A DNA stretch of 64,000 nucleotides from Mycobacterium sp. SMC-8 (lineage in GTDB: Bacteria > Actinomycetota > Actinomycetes > Mycobacteriales > Mycobacteriaceae), in assembly GCF_025263565.1 (NCBI RefSeq), contig NZ_CP079865.1, positions 2,728,001-2,792,000 on the forward strand, given 5' to 3'. This document shows positions 1-8,562 of the stretch, in pieces (the first letter of the stretch is position 1; each line of letters opens with the position of its first letter). The position numbers and the translations under genes were made by a program. A model generated the notes under the pieces. It was not told where the DNA came from. It did not search any database and worked only from the letters and a program-made list of their open reading frames with translations.

Positions 1-177
1 TTTCTGAAGAACCGGACGATCGTCGAGGTGATCAATTCGCTTTCTGATCACCCCGACGCTCGTTCTGCCTGCCGCGCCGCCGGAATCGACGACGACGCCC
101 AGGCGCCCTACTTCCATGCGCTGGGTGTGCTCGTCCAGTCGCAGATGCTCATCGCCGACCCAGGAGAGACCCCATGA
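1..177 (+). CDS. mftB: MftB, mycofactocin peptide chaperone (3' end only)
   Basis: The first 58 codons are open in frame 1 and end in TGA at 175-177, overlapping the mftC start by the ATGA arrangement usual for coupled genes. The remaining peptide runs from FLKNRTIVEV to DPGETP. In the family, MftB is a small RiPP-recognition protein that binds the MftA precursor and presents it to the radical SAM enzyme MftC. The identification rests on position directly before mftC and on the size and style of the fragment; the diagnostic N-terminal part lies outside the window. Confidence 0.85.
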   Translation, partial: FLKNRTIVEVINSLSDHPDARSACRAAGIDDDAQAPYFHALGVLVQSQMLIADPGETP

Positions 178-1361
178 CACTCGCCGCCCCGGTGCCCCGG
201 CTGGTTGACCAGTTCGAGCGCGGCTTGGACGCGCCCATCTGCCTGACGTGGGAGCTCACCTACGCGTGCAACCTGTCGTGTGTGCACTGCCTGTCCTCGT
301 CGGGCAAACGCGATCCGCGAGAGCTGTCCACCCAGCAGTGCAAGGACATCATCGACGAGCTCGAGCGCATGCAGGTGTTCTACGTCAACATCGGCGGCGG
401 TGAACCCACTGTGCGCAGCGACTTCTGGGAGCTCGTCGACTACGCGACCGAACACCATGTGGGCGTGAAGTTCTCCACCAACGGCGTCCGGATCACCCCG
501 GAGGTAGCCGCGAAACTGGCCGCCAGCGACTACGTCGATGTTCAGATCTCACTCGACGGCGCGACCGCCGAGGTCAACGACGCGGTGCGCGGTCCCGGCT
601 CGTTCGCGATGGCCGTACGCGCGCTGGAGAACCTCAAAGAGGCCGGCTTCAAAGACGCCAAGATCTCCGTTGTGGTGACCCGCCACAACATCGACCAGCT
701 CGACGACTTCAAGGCTCTCGCCGACACCTACGGCGCCACCCTGCGCATCACGCGGCTGCGCCCGTCGGGCCGCGGCGCCGACGTCTGGGACGAACTGCAC
801 CCGACCGCGGCTCAGCAGGTCCAGCTCTACGACTGGCTGGTCGCCCACGGCGAGCGGGTGCTCACCGGCGACTCTTTCTTCCACCTGTCCGGCCTCGGCG
901 AGCCCGGCGCGCTGGCCGGCCTGAACCTGTGCGGTGCCGGCCGCGTCGTGTGCCTCATCGATCCGGTCGGTGACGTCTACGCCTGCCCGTTCGCCATCCA
1001 CGACAAGTTCCTCGCCGGAAACATTCTGACCAGCAACGGTTTCCAAGATGTGTGGCAGAACTCCGAGCTGTTCCGGGAGCTGCGTGAGCCGCAGTCGGCC
1101 GGCGCCTGCAGCGGATGCGGGCACTACGACGCGTGCCGCGGTGGCTGCATGGCCGCGAAGTTCTTCACCGGCCTGCCGATGGACGGGCCGGACCCGGAGT
1201 GCGTGCAGGGCTACGGCGAGCCCGCCCTGGCGCTCGAACGCGACAAGCCCAAGTCCAGCGTGGACCATTCCCGCTCGGGCGGCCGCACGCCGAAGGGCCC
1301 CATCCCGCTCACCCTGCTGAGCGCTCCTCCCAAGAAATTCTGCAACGAAAGCCCGGTATAG
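174..1361 (+). CDS. mftC: MftC, mycofactocin radical SAM maturase
   Basis: This 395-residue protein carries the radical SAM cluster motif CNLSCVHC (Cys32, Cys36, Cys39), the GGEPT S-adenosylmethionine motif near residue 75, and a cysteine-rich SPASM tail (CGAG..C, CSGC, C..GGC, then a last Cys) for auxiliary iron-sulfur clusters. In the known pathway MftC oxidatively decarboxylates the C-terminal tyrosine of MftA and then links it to the neighbouring valine, using MftB as chaperone. It overlaps mftB by 4 bp and is followed by mftD after 6 bp, so the genes form one transcription unit. Length and motifs are normal. Confidence 0.97.
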   Translation: MTLAAPVPRLVDQFERGLDAPICLTWELTYACNLSCVHCLSSSGKRDPRELSTQQCKDIIDELERMQVFYVNIGGGEPTVRSDFWELVDYATEHHVGVKFSTNGVRITPEVAAKLAASDYVDVQISLDGATAEVNDAVRGPGSFAMAVRALENLKEAGFKDAKISVVVTRHNIDQLDDFKALADTYGATLRITRLRPSGRGADVWDELHPTAAQQVQLYDWLVAHGERVLTGDSFFHLSGLGEPGALAGLNLCGAGRVVCLIDPVGDVYACPFAIHDKFLAGNILTSNGFQDVWQNSELFRELREPQSAGACSGCGHYDACRGGCMAAKFFTGLPMDGPDPECVQGYGEPALALERDKPKSSVDHSRSGGRTPKGPIPLTLLSAPPKKFCNESPV

Positions 1362-1367
1362 ACCCCC

Positions 1368-2543
1368 ATGGCACGTGACACCTGGTTCGAAACCGTCGCC
1401 ATCGCCCAGCAGCGCGCGAAGAAGCGGCTGCCGAAGTCCGCGTACTCGTCGCTGATCTCGGCCAGCGAGAAGGGCGTGACGGTCTCCGACAACGTCGAAT
1501 CCTTCTCCGAGCTCGGCTTCGCGCCGCACGTCATCGGCGCGACCGAGAAGCGTGAGATGGCGACAACGGTGATGGGACAGGATATCTCGCTGCCGGTCAT
1601 CATCTCGCCGACCGGCGTCCAGGCCATCGACCCAGACGGCGAGGTGGCGGTGGCGCGCGCGGCCGCGGCGCGGGGCACCGCGATGGGCCTGTCCTCGTTC
1701 GCGAGCAAGCCCATGGAGGAGGTCACCGCGGTCAACGACAAGATCTTCTTCCAGATCTACTGGCTGGGCAGCCGCGACGACATCCTGGCGCGCATGGAGC
1801 GGGCCAGGGCGGCGGGCGCCAAAGGCCTGATCCTGACCACCGACTGGAGTTTCGCGCACGGCCGGGACTGGGGCAGCCCGACGATCCCGGAGCGGATGGA
1901 TCTCAAGACCATGATCCGGATGTCGCCCGAGGTCATCACCAAGCCGCGCTGGTTCCTCAGCTTCGCCAAGCATCTGCGGCCGCCGGACCTGCGGGTGCCC
2001 AACCAGGGCCGCCGCGGCGAACCCGGTCCGACGTTCTTCGAGGCCTACGGACAGTGGATGGGCACGCCGCCGCCGACCTGGGAGGATGTGGCCTGGCTGC
2101 GCGAGCAGTGGGGCGGCCCGTTCCTGCTCAAGGGCACCGTCCGCGTCGACGACGCCAAACGCGCTGTGGACGCTGGGGTTTCGGCGATCACGGTGTCCAA
2201 CCACGGCGGCAACAACCTCGACGGCACACCGGCTGCGATCCGCTGCCTGCCGGCCATCGCCGACGCCGTCGGCGATCAGGTCGAAGTTTTGCTGGACGGC
2301 GGGATCCGGCGTGGCAGCGACGTCGTCAAGGCCGTTGCTCTGGGAGCCCGGGCGGTCATGATCGGCCGCGCCTACCTGTGGGGTCTGGCGGCCAACGGGC
2401 AGGCGGGTGTGGAGAACGTGCTCGACATTCTGCGCGGCGGCATCGACTCGGCGCTGATGGGGTTGGGCAAGTCCTCGATCCACGAGCTGACCCGGGAGGA
2501 CATCCTGGTTCCGGACGGGTTCACCAGGACGCTCGGCGCCTGA
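1368..2543 (+). CDS. mftD: MftD, FMN-dependent pre-mycofactocin synthase
   Basis: The 391-residue product belongs to the FMN-dependent alpha-hydroxy-acid oxidase (L-lactate dehydrogenase-like) TIM-barrel family. The active-site segment reads SNHGGNNLDG, where ordinary lactate oxidases have SNHGGRQLDG, and the phosphate-binding end of the barrel has DGGIRRGSDV and GARAVMIGRAY. In the established pathway MftD oxidatively deaminates the cyclised dipeptide released by MftE, giving the redox-active pre-mycofactocin. The ATG follows the mftC stop by 6 bp, whereas a 101-bp gap with a hairpin separates it from mftE. Confidence 0.96.
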   Translation: MARDTWFETVAIAQQRAKKRLPKSAYSSLISASEKGVTVSDNVESFSELGFAPHVIGATEKREMATTVMGQDISLPVIISPTGVQAIDPDGEVAVARAAAARGTAMGLSSFASKPMEEVTAVNDKIFFQIYWLGSRDDILARMERARAAGAKGLILTTDWSFAHGRDWGSPTIPERMDLKTMIRMSPEVITKPRWFLSFAKHLRPPDLRVPNQGRRGEPGPTFFEAYGQWMGTPPPTWEDVAWLREQWGGPFLLKGTVRVDDAKRAVDAGVSAITVSNHGGNNLDGTPAAIRCLPAIADAVGDQVEVLLDGGIRRGSDVVKAVALGARAVMIGRAYLWGLAANGQAGVENVLDILRGGIDSALMGLGKSSIHELTREDILVPDGFTRTLGA

Positions 2544-2559
2544 TACGGACGGGGCGCAG

Positions 2560-2588
2560 GGGGCTGACGGGGCTGCCCGTCCGGCCCC
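2560..2588 (+). other. Hairpin between mftD and mftE
   Basis: The gap between mftD and mftE holds a two-part inverted repeat. The inner stem is GACGGG (2566-2571) with CCCGTC (2576-2581) around a 4-nt loop, and the outer stem is GGGGC (2560-2564) with GCCCC (2584-2588). No T-run follows, so it is not a clear intrinsic terminator. It could be an RNA processing or stability element that sets the level of mftEFG relative to mftCD; that role is inference. Confidence 0.5.
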
Positions 2589-2644
2589 TCGCGCAGTTCG
2601 GGAAATAAGTTGCTTCGCATGCACCAACATTCGGCGCACGCCAG

Positions 2645-3409
2645 GTGAATTCGGCCTACCATCGTCGCGTGGTCTTCCCCCGTGAGCTCGGGAACTCAAC
2701 GTCGAGGCAGCTGCACCACACACTGACCGAGCAGACGCCCGCATTGATCGTTCCGGTCGGCTCGACCGAGCAGCACGGACCCCATCTGCCGCTCGACACC
2801 GACACCCGGATCGCGACAGCGGTCGCCGACGCGCTGGTGACCAGGCTGCGGGACGAGAACCGGGGGCAGCGGGCGCAGTGGATCGTCGCGCCGGCCGTCG
2901 GTTACGGCGCCAGCGGTGAGCACGAAGGATTCGCCGGAACCGTCTCGATTGGCACACCGGTACTGGCGGAACTGCTCACCGAATTCGCCCGCTCCGCGTG
3001 CCGTTGGGCGCCGCGGGTGGTGTTCGTCAACGGGCACGGCGGGAACGTCGAGGCGCTGCGCCGTGCGGTGAGCCTGCTGCGGTACGAGGGACGGGACGTG
3101 GTCTGGTCGTCCTGCACGTCGAGGAACGCCGACGCGCATGCCGGGCACACCGAAACATCCGTATTGCTACATATCTCACCGGAAGCCGTCAGGCAGGATG
3201 AACTGGTGCCCGGTAATCGGGCGCCGCTGTCGGAGCTGATGCCTGAGATGCTCCGTAGGGGAGTGGCCGCTGTGAGTTCGCTGGGGATCTTGGGGGACCC
3301 CACCACGGCGACCGCGGAGGAGGGGAGGAGGATCTTTGCCGAAATGGTCGATGCGTGTGCGGTTCGGGTCCGTCGATGGGCGCCTGACCGCGAGGGGATG
3401 CTGACATGA
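2645..3409 (+). CDS. mftE: MftE, mycofactocin precursor peptide peptidase
   Basis: This 254-residue protein of the creatininase amidohydrolase family shows the metal-binding segment [15 protein letters not shown] near residues 37-52 and the NGHGGN motif near residue 130. In the pathway it cleaves the MftC-modified MftA peptide and frees the C-terminal cyclised valine-tyramine unit. The GTG at 2645 was chosen because the following [16 protein letters not shown] matches the usual start of the family as I recall it. Its TGA overlaps the mftF ATG (ATGA at 3406-3409). Confidence 0.95.
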   Translation: MNSAYHRRVVFPRELGNSTSRQLHHTLTEQTPALIVPVGSTEQHGPHLPLDTDTRIATAVADALVTRLRDENRGQRAQWIVAPAVGYGASGEHEGFAGTVSIGTPVLAELLTEFARSACRWAPRVVFVNGHGGNVEALRRAVSLLRYEGRDVVWSSCTSRNADAHAGHTETSVLLHISPEAVRQDELVPGNRAPLSELMPEMLRRGVAAVSSLGILGDPTTATAEEGRRIFAEMVDACAVRVRRWAPDREGMLT

Positions 3410-4818
3410 CGGGGCCTCGGCTTCCGGACGGTTTCGCCGTCCAGGTGGACCGGCGGGTGCGGGTGCTCGGTGAGGGCGCCGCCCTGCTCGGTGGTTCGCC
3501 GACTCGCCTGCTGCGGCTCGCGCCGGCCGCCCAGACCATGCTCACCGGGGGCAGGCTGGAAGTGCACGACGCGGTCAGCGCCCAGCTCGCCCGCACGCTG
3601 CTCGACGCCACCGTCGCGCATCCGCGGCCGCTCAGCGGACCTTCGCACCGCGACGTCACCGTCGTGATCCCGGTGCGTGACAATGCTTCTGGGCTCATCA
3701 GGCTGGTCGCGGCGCTGCGCGGGGTGCGCGTGGTGATCGTCGACGACGGTTCGGCGGTGCCCGTGGCCGAATCCGACTTCGCGGACATGCGCTGCGAAGT
3801 CCGGGTGCTGCGCCACGACAGGAGCAAGGGTCCAGCGGCGGCCCGCAATGCCGGGCTGGCGATGTGCACCACCGATCTCGTCGCATTCCTCGACTCCGAC
3901 GTGGTCCCGCGCAAGGGCTGGCTGGAGGCGCTGCTCGGGCATTTCTGCGACCCGGCCGTGGCCCTGGTGGCGCCGCGGATCGTGGCGCTCAACCAGTCCG
4001 ACAGCGTGGTGGCCCGCTACGAGGCGGTGCGCTCGTCGCTGGATCTGGGGTTGCGCGAGGCCCCGGTCGTCCCCTTCGGCACGGTGTCCTATGTGCCCAG
4101 CGCCGCGATCATCTGCCGGCGCAGCGCGCTGCTGGAGGTCGCAGGATTCGACGAATCACTGGTTTCCGGAGAGGACGTCGACCTGTGTTGGCGCCTCAAC
4201 GAGGCCGGTGCCCGCCTGCGCTACGAGCCGATCGCGATGGTGGCCCACGATCACCGGACTGAGCTACGAAAGTGGTTCGCCCGCAAGTCTTTCTATGGTT
4301 CTTCGGCCGCTCCGCTGACCATCCGTCATCCCGGCAAGACCGCACCGCTGGTGATCTCGGGCTGGACGCTGGTGGTGTGGATGCTCGTCGCGCTCGGGTC
4401 CGGGATCGGCTACCTGGCCTCGATCGTGGTCGCCGTGGTCACCGGCCGCCGGATCGCGAAGTCGCTGGCGAGCGTGCAGACCGAGCCGATGGAGGTGGCG
4501 GTGGTGGCCGCGCAGGGGCTGTGGTCGGCGGCGCTGCAGCTCGCGTCGGCGATCTGCCGGCACTACTGGCCGATCGCACTGGTCGCCGCGGTGCTGTCGC
4601 GGCGCTGCCGCCGGGTGGTGGTCGTCGCCGCGGTGCTCGACGGCGTGTTCGACTGGGCCTCCCGCCACGGCCACGCCGACGACGACACCAAGCGGGTGGG
4701 GCCGGTGACCTACCTGCTGCTCAAGCGGCTCGACGACGTCGCCTACGGGCTGGGCCTGTGGACCGGTGTCATCCGCGAGCGTCACGCCGGCGCCCTGAAA
4801 CCGCAGATCCGAACCTAG
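3406..4818 (+). CDS. mftF: MftF, mycofactocin glycosyltransferase (GT2)
   Basis: A 470-residue family 2 glycosyltransferase. The GT-A core begins near residue 85 ([10 protein letters not shown]), with the nucleotide-sugar DDGS motif near residue 112, the metal-binding SDV near 165, and the acceptor motif [14 protein letters not shown] near 250. A hydrophobic segment around residues 315-350 suggests membrane association. Known MftF enzymes add a chain of glucose to pre-mycofactocin, keeping the cofactor in the cell. It overlaps mftE by 4 bp and its TAG shares one base with the mftG GTG. Confidence 0.95.
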   Translation: MTGPRLPDGFAVQVDRRVRVLGEGAALLGGSPTRLLRLAPAAQTMLTGGRLEVHDAVSAQLARTLLDATVAHPRPLSGPSHRDVTVVIPVRDNASGLIRLVAALRGVRVVIVDDGSAVPVAESDFADMRCEVRVLRHDRSKGPAAARNAGLAMCTTDLVAFLDSDVVPRKGWLEALLGHFCDPAVALVAPRIVALNQSDSVVARYEAVRSSLDLGLREAPVVPFGTVSYVPSAAIICRRSALLEVAGFDESLVSGEDVDLCWRLNEAGARLRYEPIAMVAHDHRTELRKWFARKSFYGSSAAPLTIRHPGKTAPLVISGWTLVVWMLVALGSGIGYLASIVVAVVTGRRIAKSLASVQTEPMEVAVVAAQGLWSAALQLASAICRHYWPIALVAAVLSRRCRRVVVVAAVLDGVFDWASRHGHADDDTKRVGPVTYLLLKRLDDVAYGLGLWTGVIRERHAGALKPQIRT

Positions 4819-6227
4819 TGCGATTCCTGATCATCGGCGCCGGGAGTGCCGGATCGGTGCTTGCCGAACGTCTTTCCGCCGACGACAGCTGCCAGGTCAC
4901 GGTGGTGGAGGCCGGCCCCGGACCGTTCGACCCCAGGGTGGGCAGCCAGATCACCGACGGCCTCCGGCTGCCGATCGGGGTGGCCAGCTCGGTGGTCCGG
5001 CGCTACCGGACCGTGCTCACCGACCACCCCGAACGGCACGCGCACATCATGCGCGGAGCGGTGGTCGGCGGCTCCGGCGCGGTCAACGGCGGGTACTTCT
5101 GCCGGGCCCTGCCGGATGACGTGGACGGGTGGGGACTCGACGGCTGGTCCTGGCGCGACGTGCTCCCGCACTTCGTCGCGATCGAGACCGACCTGGATTT
5201 CGACGGCCCGCTGCACGGTTCGTCCGGGCCGATCGCCGTGCGCAGGGTCGCCGAATTCGATGGTTGCACAGCGAAATTCGTGGAATCGTGCCGTTCGGCG
5301 GGATTCGCGTGGATCGAGGACCTGAACGCATCGGCCCCCGGCGAGCCGGTGCCGCCGGGAGTCGGGGCGGTGCCGCTGAACATCAACGGCGGCACCCGGG
5401 TCGGCCCCGGAGGAGCGTTCCTGCAGCCGGCGCTGCAGCGTGCCAACCTCGAGCTGCTGACCGACACCCGGGTGCGACGGCTGCGGTTCTCGGCGGGGCG
5501 GGTGGTCGGGGTGGACTGTTCAGGGCCCGATGGGGCGGTGACTCTGACCGCGGACCGGATCGTGCTGTGCGCCGGCGCCATCGCCTCGGCCCAGCTGCTG
5601 ATGGTGTCCGGCGTCGGCCCGCAGCGGGACCTGAGGGCGGCAGGCGTCGACGTCGAGATCGACCTTCCCGTCGGCGTCGACACCATCGACCACCCAGAGT
5701 GGGTGCTGCCGGTGACCTGGCCGCCCACCCACGGTGTGCCGCCGCTGGAGGCGGTGCTGACGACCGGGGACGGCATCGAGATCCGGCCCTACACCGCGGG
5801 ATTCGGCGCCATGATGACCGGCCGCCGCCACGACCCGACCGATCAGCCGCATCTGGGTGTCACGCTGATGCGGCCACGCTCCCGGGGTCGGGTGAGGATC
5901 ACCTCGGCCGATCCCGAGGCCGCTCCGGTCATCGAGCACCGCTACGACAGCGAACCCGCCGATGTCGAACTGCTGCGCGAGGGCACTCGGCTGGCACACG
6001 AAATCGCCGACCCGACAATCCGATCCGACGCATCCTGGGCGACGTCGCAGCACCTGTGCGGCACCGCCAAGATGGGCGCCGTCGTGGACGAGCGCTGCCA
6101 GGTGTACGGCGTGTCGAATTTGTGGGTGGTCGACGGATCGATCCTGCCGGACATTCCCAGCCGGGGACCGCACGCGACGATCGTGATGGCGGGCCACCGC
6201 GCCGCCGAGTTCGTCAGCGCAGATTAA
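4818..6227 (+). CDS. mftG: MftG, mycofactocin dehydrogenase (GMC oxidoreductase)
   Basis: Starting at GTG 4818, the 469-residue product opens with the FAD-binding motif IIGAGSAGSVLAERL and has the GMC-family patterns around GGSGAVNGGYF (about residue 85) and the C-terminal HLCGTAKMG and WVVDGSILPDIPSRGP segments with the catalytic histidines. GMC enzymes oxidise alcohols with FAD; MftG is reported to reoxidise mycofactocinol and pass electrons towards the respiratory chain. The start overlaps the mftF stop by one base. The same open frame runs far upstream inside mftF, but that part is not family-like. It ends the mft operon. Confidence 0.94.
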   Translation: MRFLIIGAGSAGSVLAERLSADDSCQVTVVEAGPGPFDPRVGSQITDGLRLPIGVASSVVRRYRTVLTDHPERHAHIMRGAVVGGSGAVNGGYFCRALPDDVDGWGLDGWSWRDVLPHFVAIETDLDFDGPLHGSSGPIAVRRVAEFDGCTAKFVESCRSAGFAWIEDLNASAPGEPVPPGVGAVPLNINGGTRVGPGGAFLQPALQRANLELLTDTRVRRLRFSAGRVVGVDCSGPDGAVTLTADRIVLCAGAIASAQLLMVSGVGPQRDLRAAGVDVEIDLPVGVDTIDHPEWVLPVTWPPTHGVPPLEAVLTTGDGIEIRPYTAGFGAMMTGRRHDPTDQPHLGVTLMRPRSRGRVRITSADPEAAPVIEHRYDSEPADVELLREGTRLAHEIADPTIRSDASWATSQHLCGTAKMGAVVDERCQVYGVSNLWVVDGSILPDIPSRGPHATIVMAGHRAAEFVSAD

Positions 6228-7816
6228 GGAGCATCCTCGCCAGGCGCTGACCGGCGCCGCCGCAGGGCCGCCCACTGTTGCCCGTCGCGTCCCGGCGCCC
6301 ACACCGCTATGAACAGAGATCCGGCAAGGACGGCCCCAGCCAGCACCAGAAGTGCCTGGTCCGCGGCGTGCATGAACGCGCTCTGGGCAAGTCCGGCGAG
6401 ATGGTCACCCTGCGGCCCGAGCTGATCGGAGATCGACAGGGCGTAGGCCAGCGAGTCCGTCGCGGTGTCCCGCACCTGCTGCGGGAACGCGGTCAGCTTC
6501 GGCGCAAGGGAGCTGTGGTAGACGGCAGCCAGAATCGAGCCTGCGACGGCGATACCGAGCGCCGCACCGACCTCGCGGGTCGCGTCGTTGACCGCCGACG
6601 CGACACCCTGCTTCTCGTCGGGTACCGCGTTCATGATCGCCGACGTGGTCGGCGCCGTGCACAATCCGATGCCCGATGCGGCGATCAGCATGGGCCACAT
6701 CAGGTCGATGAAGGTGGAGTCCGCATCGAGGTACCGCATCATGAACAACCCGACCGCGATCAGCAGCAGGCCGACGCTGACGGCGAAGCGTAGCCCCACC
6801 CTGGGAAGGTAGAGGTGCAGGCAGGCGCTGAAGATCAGAATCGGAACAGCCAACGGCGACAACGCGAATGCGGTTTGCAGGGCTGTGTATCCCATGACCA
6901 GCTGCATGAACTGCATCTCGACGAAGAAGAACCCGAAGTTTGCGAGGAACAGGAATGTGATCCCCACCGCGCCGGTCGCGAAATCCGGTCGTCGGAACAG
7001 TCGCACGTCGAGCAGCGGGTGGGTCCGGCGCAGCTGCACGACGGCGAACAACACGGCCAGTGCCACGCCGCCGGCCATGCACCCGAGGACCACGGGATCG
7101 GTCCATCCGCGCACGGGTGCCTCGACCACGCCGAGCACGAACACCGCGATCGCTATGCCGACCAACGCCCCGCCGAGCCAGTCGATCGGGGCTGCGGTCT
7201 GGTCGCGTGACGAGCCGATGGTGCAGGTCAACATAAACATCAGCAGTGCGCCGCCGGCGAAGGCGTAGAAGATCGACTGCCACGAAAAGTAGTGCAGCAG
7301 AACGCCTGTGCCGAGGAAGCCGACTATTGCCGCCGACCCTGCGGCGCCGGCCCAGATGCCGACGGCCTTGTTGCGCTCAGACTTCGGGAATGCCGCCGTC
7401 AGCAGCGAGAGCGTGGCCGGCATGATCAGCGCCGCACCGACACCTGCGACGGCCCGGGAGGCGATGATCTGAGTCGGACTGTCGAAGAACACCGGCGCCG
7501 CCGAGGCGAGGGCGAAGATCGCGAGTCCGACCAGTAATGCGCCGCGCCGGCCGTACCGGTCACCGATCGCGCCGGCGGGCAGCAGCAGACATGCCAGTGC
7601 GAGGGTGTAGCCGTCGACGACCCACGTCAGCTGCGTCTGGGTCGCCGAGGTCTGCACCGCGATGTCGGGAAGCGCGGCGTTGAGCGCCACCATCGACGCG
7701 ATGACCATGACGACGTCGACGCTCGCGACGATGAGCAGCCAGATTCGCGCCCGCCGTGACAGCGCGGCGACCTCGGCATCCATATCCTGGTCAGAGCGAG
7801 GAAGGGTGTCGACCAT
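6224..7816 (-). CDS. MFS multidrug-type exporter (DHA2, 14 TM)
   Basis: The 530-residue protein is very hydrophobic with about 14 predicted membrane segments, typical of DHA2 drug:H+ antiporters such as EmrB/QacA. It has the TWVVDGYTLALACLLLPAGAIGDRYGRR stretch (TM2 and the loop 2-3 motif A), shown here only in part: GAIGDRYGRR near residue 87. It is convergent with mftG and the two TAA stop codons overlap in one TTAA (6224-6227). It is divergent from a TetR gene across 113 bp holding three inverted repeats, so it is probably TetR-controlled. The substrate cannot be told from sequence. Confidence 0.9.
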   Translation of the reverse strand: MVDTLPRSDQDMDAEVAALSRRARIWLLIVASVDVVMVIASMVALNAALPDIAVQTSATQTQLTWVVDGYTLALACLLLPAGAIGDRYGRRGALLVGLAIFALASAAPVFFDSPTQIIASRAVAGVGAALIMPATLSLLTAAFPKSERNKAVGIWAGAAGSAAIVGFLGTGVLLHYFSWQSIFYAFAGGALLMFMLTCTIGSSRDQTAAPIDWLGGALVGIAIAVFVLGVVEAPVRGWTDPVVLGCMAGGVALAVLFAVVQLRRTHPLLDVRLFRRPDFATGAVGITFLFLANFGFFFVEMQFMQLVMGYTALQTAFALSPLAVPILIFSACLHLYLPRVGLRFAVSVGLLLIAVGLFMMRYLDADSTFIDLMWPMLIAASGIGLCTAPTTSAIMNAVPDEKQGVASAVNDATREVGAALGIAVAGSILAAVYHSSLAPKLTAFPQQVRDTATDSLAYALSISDQLGPQGDHLAGLAQSAFMHAADQALLVLAGAVLAGSLFIAVWAPGRDGQQWAALRRRRSAPGEDAP

Positions 7817-7838
7817 GTCGTCTCTCTTCAGCAGGGTT

Positions 7839-7904
7839 CGAGACCGACAGTCTCAAAAGCGTGGAATCGAGACTATCAGTCTCGTAGCAAGACCAGTAGT
7901 CTCG
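7839..7904. promoter_or_regulatory. Three TetR-type operator repeats
   Basis: Between the exporter and tetR lie three related 17-bp sites: 7839-7855, 7868-7884 and 7888-7904. The middle one is a perfect palindrome, CGAGACT-ATC-AGTCTCG. The first keeps GAGAC and GTCTC with one changed base in the arm, and the third keeps the right half (AGTCTCG). Centres are 29 and 20 bp apart, so the sites lie near the same DNA face. The most likely ligand is the adjacent TetR protein, giving autorepression and control of the exporter; this is inferred. Confidence 0.75.
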
Positions 7905-7929
7905 TTCCCTCAGTGGAGGTGCAGGAAAC

Positions 7930-8562
7930 ATGACCGCGGTAAGTGGTGACCCGAGGCCGGCGCGATCGAAGGCCCGGCTGCTCGAGGCGGCGACAGCACT
8001 GCTGCGGGCCGGCGGACCGAGCGCGGTGACCATCGACGCCGTCACCCGCAAGGCCAACGTCGCGCGGGCTACCCTCTACCGCCACTTCCCGAGCGGCAAC
8101 GATCTGGTGGCGGCGGCGTTCACGGGTCTGATCCCGCCGCCGCCGATGCCGCCGGCCGAGGGCAGCCTGCGGGACCGTCTGATCGCGATCGTGGCGGGGT
8201 GGGCCGACTCGATCGCCGAGGCGCCGACCACGCTGACCGCGATGGCGTGGCTGTCACTGGGGCCCGACATCAGCGTGGTGCCCAGCGCCGGCGGCGGAGA
8301 CGGGGTGCGGTCACTGCGGGAACGCATCGCCGAGCAGTACTCCGCGCCGTTCGACGCGGTGTTCGACAGCCCGGACGCGGCGGCGGCGCTGGGATCTGTC
8401 GATCGCGCGACGGCGTTCGCGCTGCTGATCGGTCCCTTGGCGTTCGGCCGGATCAGCACCTTGGTCGACTTCGACTACCGCACCGTCGCCATCGCCGCCG
8501 TCGACGGCTTCCTGGCGACCGCCGCGCTCAGCGCAACGAGTACCGGACCGGCAGGTGCTTGA
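7930..8562 (+). CDS. TetR-family transcriptional regulator
   Basis: A 210-residue TetR protein. The N-terminal helix-turn-helix region (about residues 10-55) reads through ARLLEAATALLRAGG, TIDAVTRKANVARATLYRHF, which is the classic TetR pattern, and the rest is a variable ligand-binding alpha-helical domain. The ATG at 7930 is preceded by AGGTGCAGGAA. It is divergent from the MFS exporter and flanks three matching operator repeats, so it probably represses the exporter and itself. Its stop lies within the 3' end of the convergent P450 gene (overlap 8528-8562). Confidence 0.92.
   Translation: MTAVSGDPRPARSKARLLEAATALLRAGGPSAVTIDAVTRKANVARATLYRHFPSGNDLVAAAFTGLIPPPPMPPAEGSLRDRLIAIVAGWADSIAEAPTTLTAMAWLSLGPDISVVPSAGGGDGVRSLRERIAEQYSAPFDAVFDSPDAAAALGSVDRATAFALLIGPLAFGRISTLVDFDYRTVAIAAVDGFLATAALSATSTGPAGA

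Noticed and set aside
549..2957. An 802-codon open frame on the minus strand opposite mftC and mftD
   Set aside because: Composition is Arg/Gly/Ala/Pro-rich without domain patterns, and the plus strand carries clear mftCD; it is a GC-rich shadow frame.
4272..4817. N-terminal extension of MftG upstream of GTG 4818
   Set aside because: It overlaps mftF in another frame and does not resemble a GMC enzyme; the FAD motif begins right after GTG 4818.
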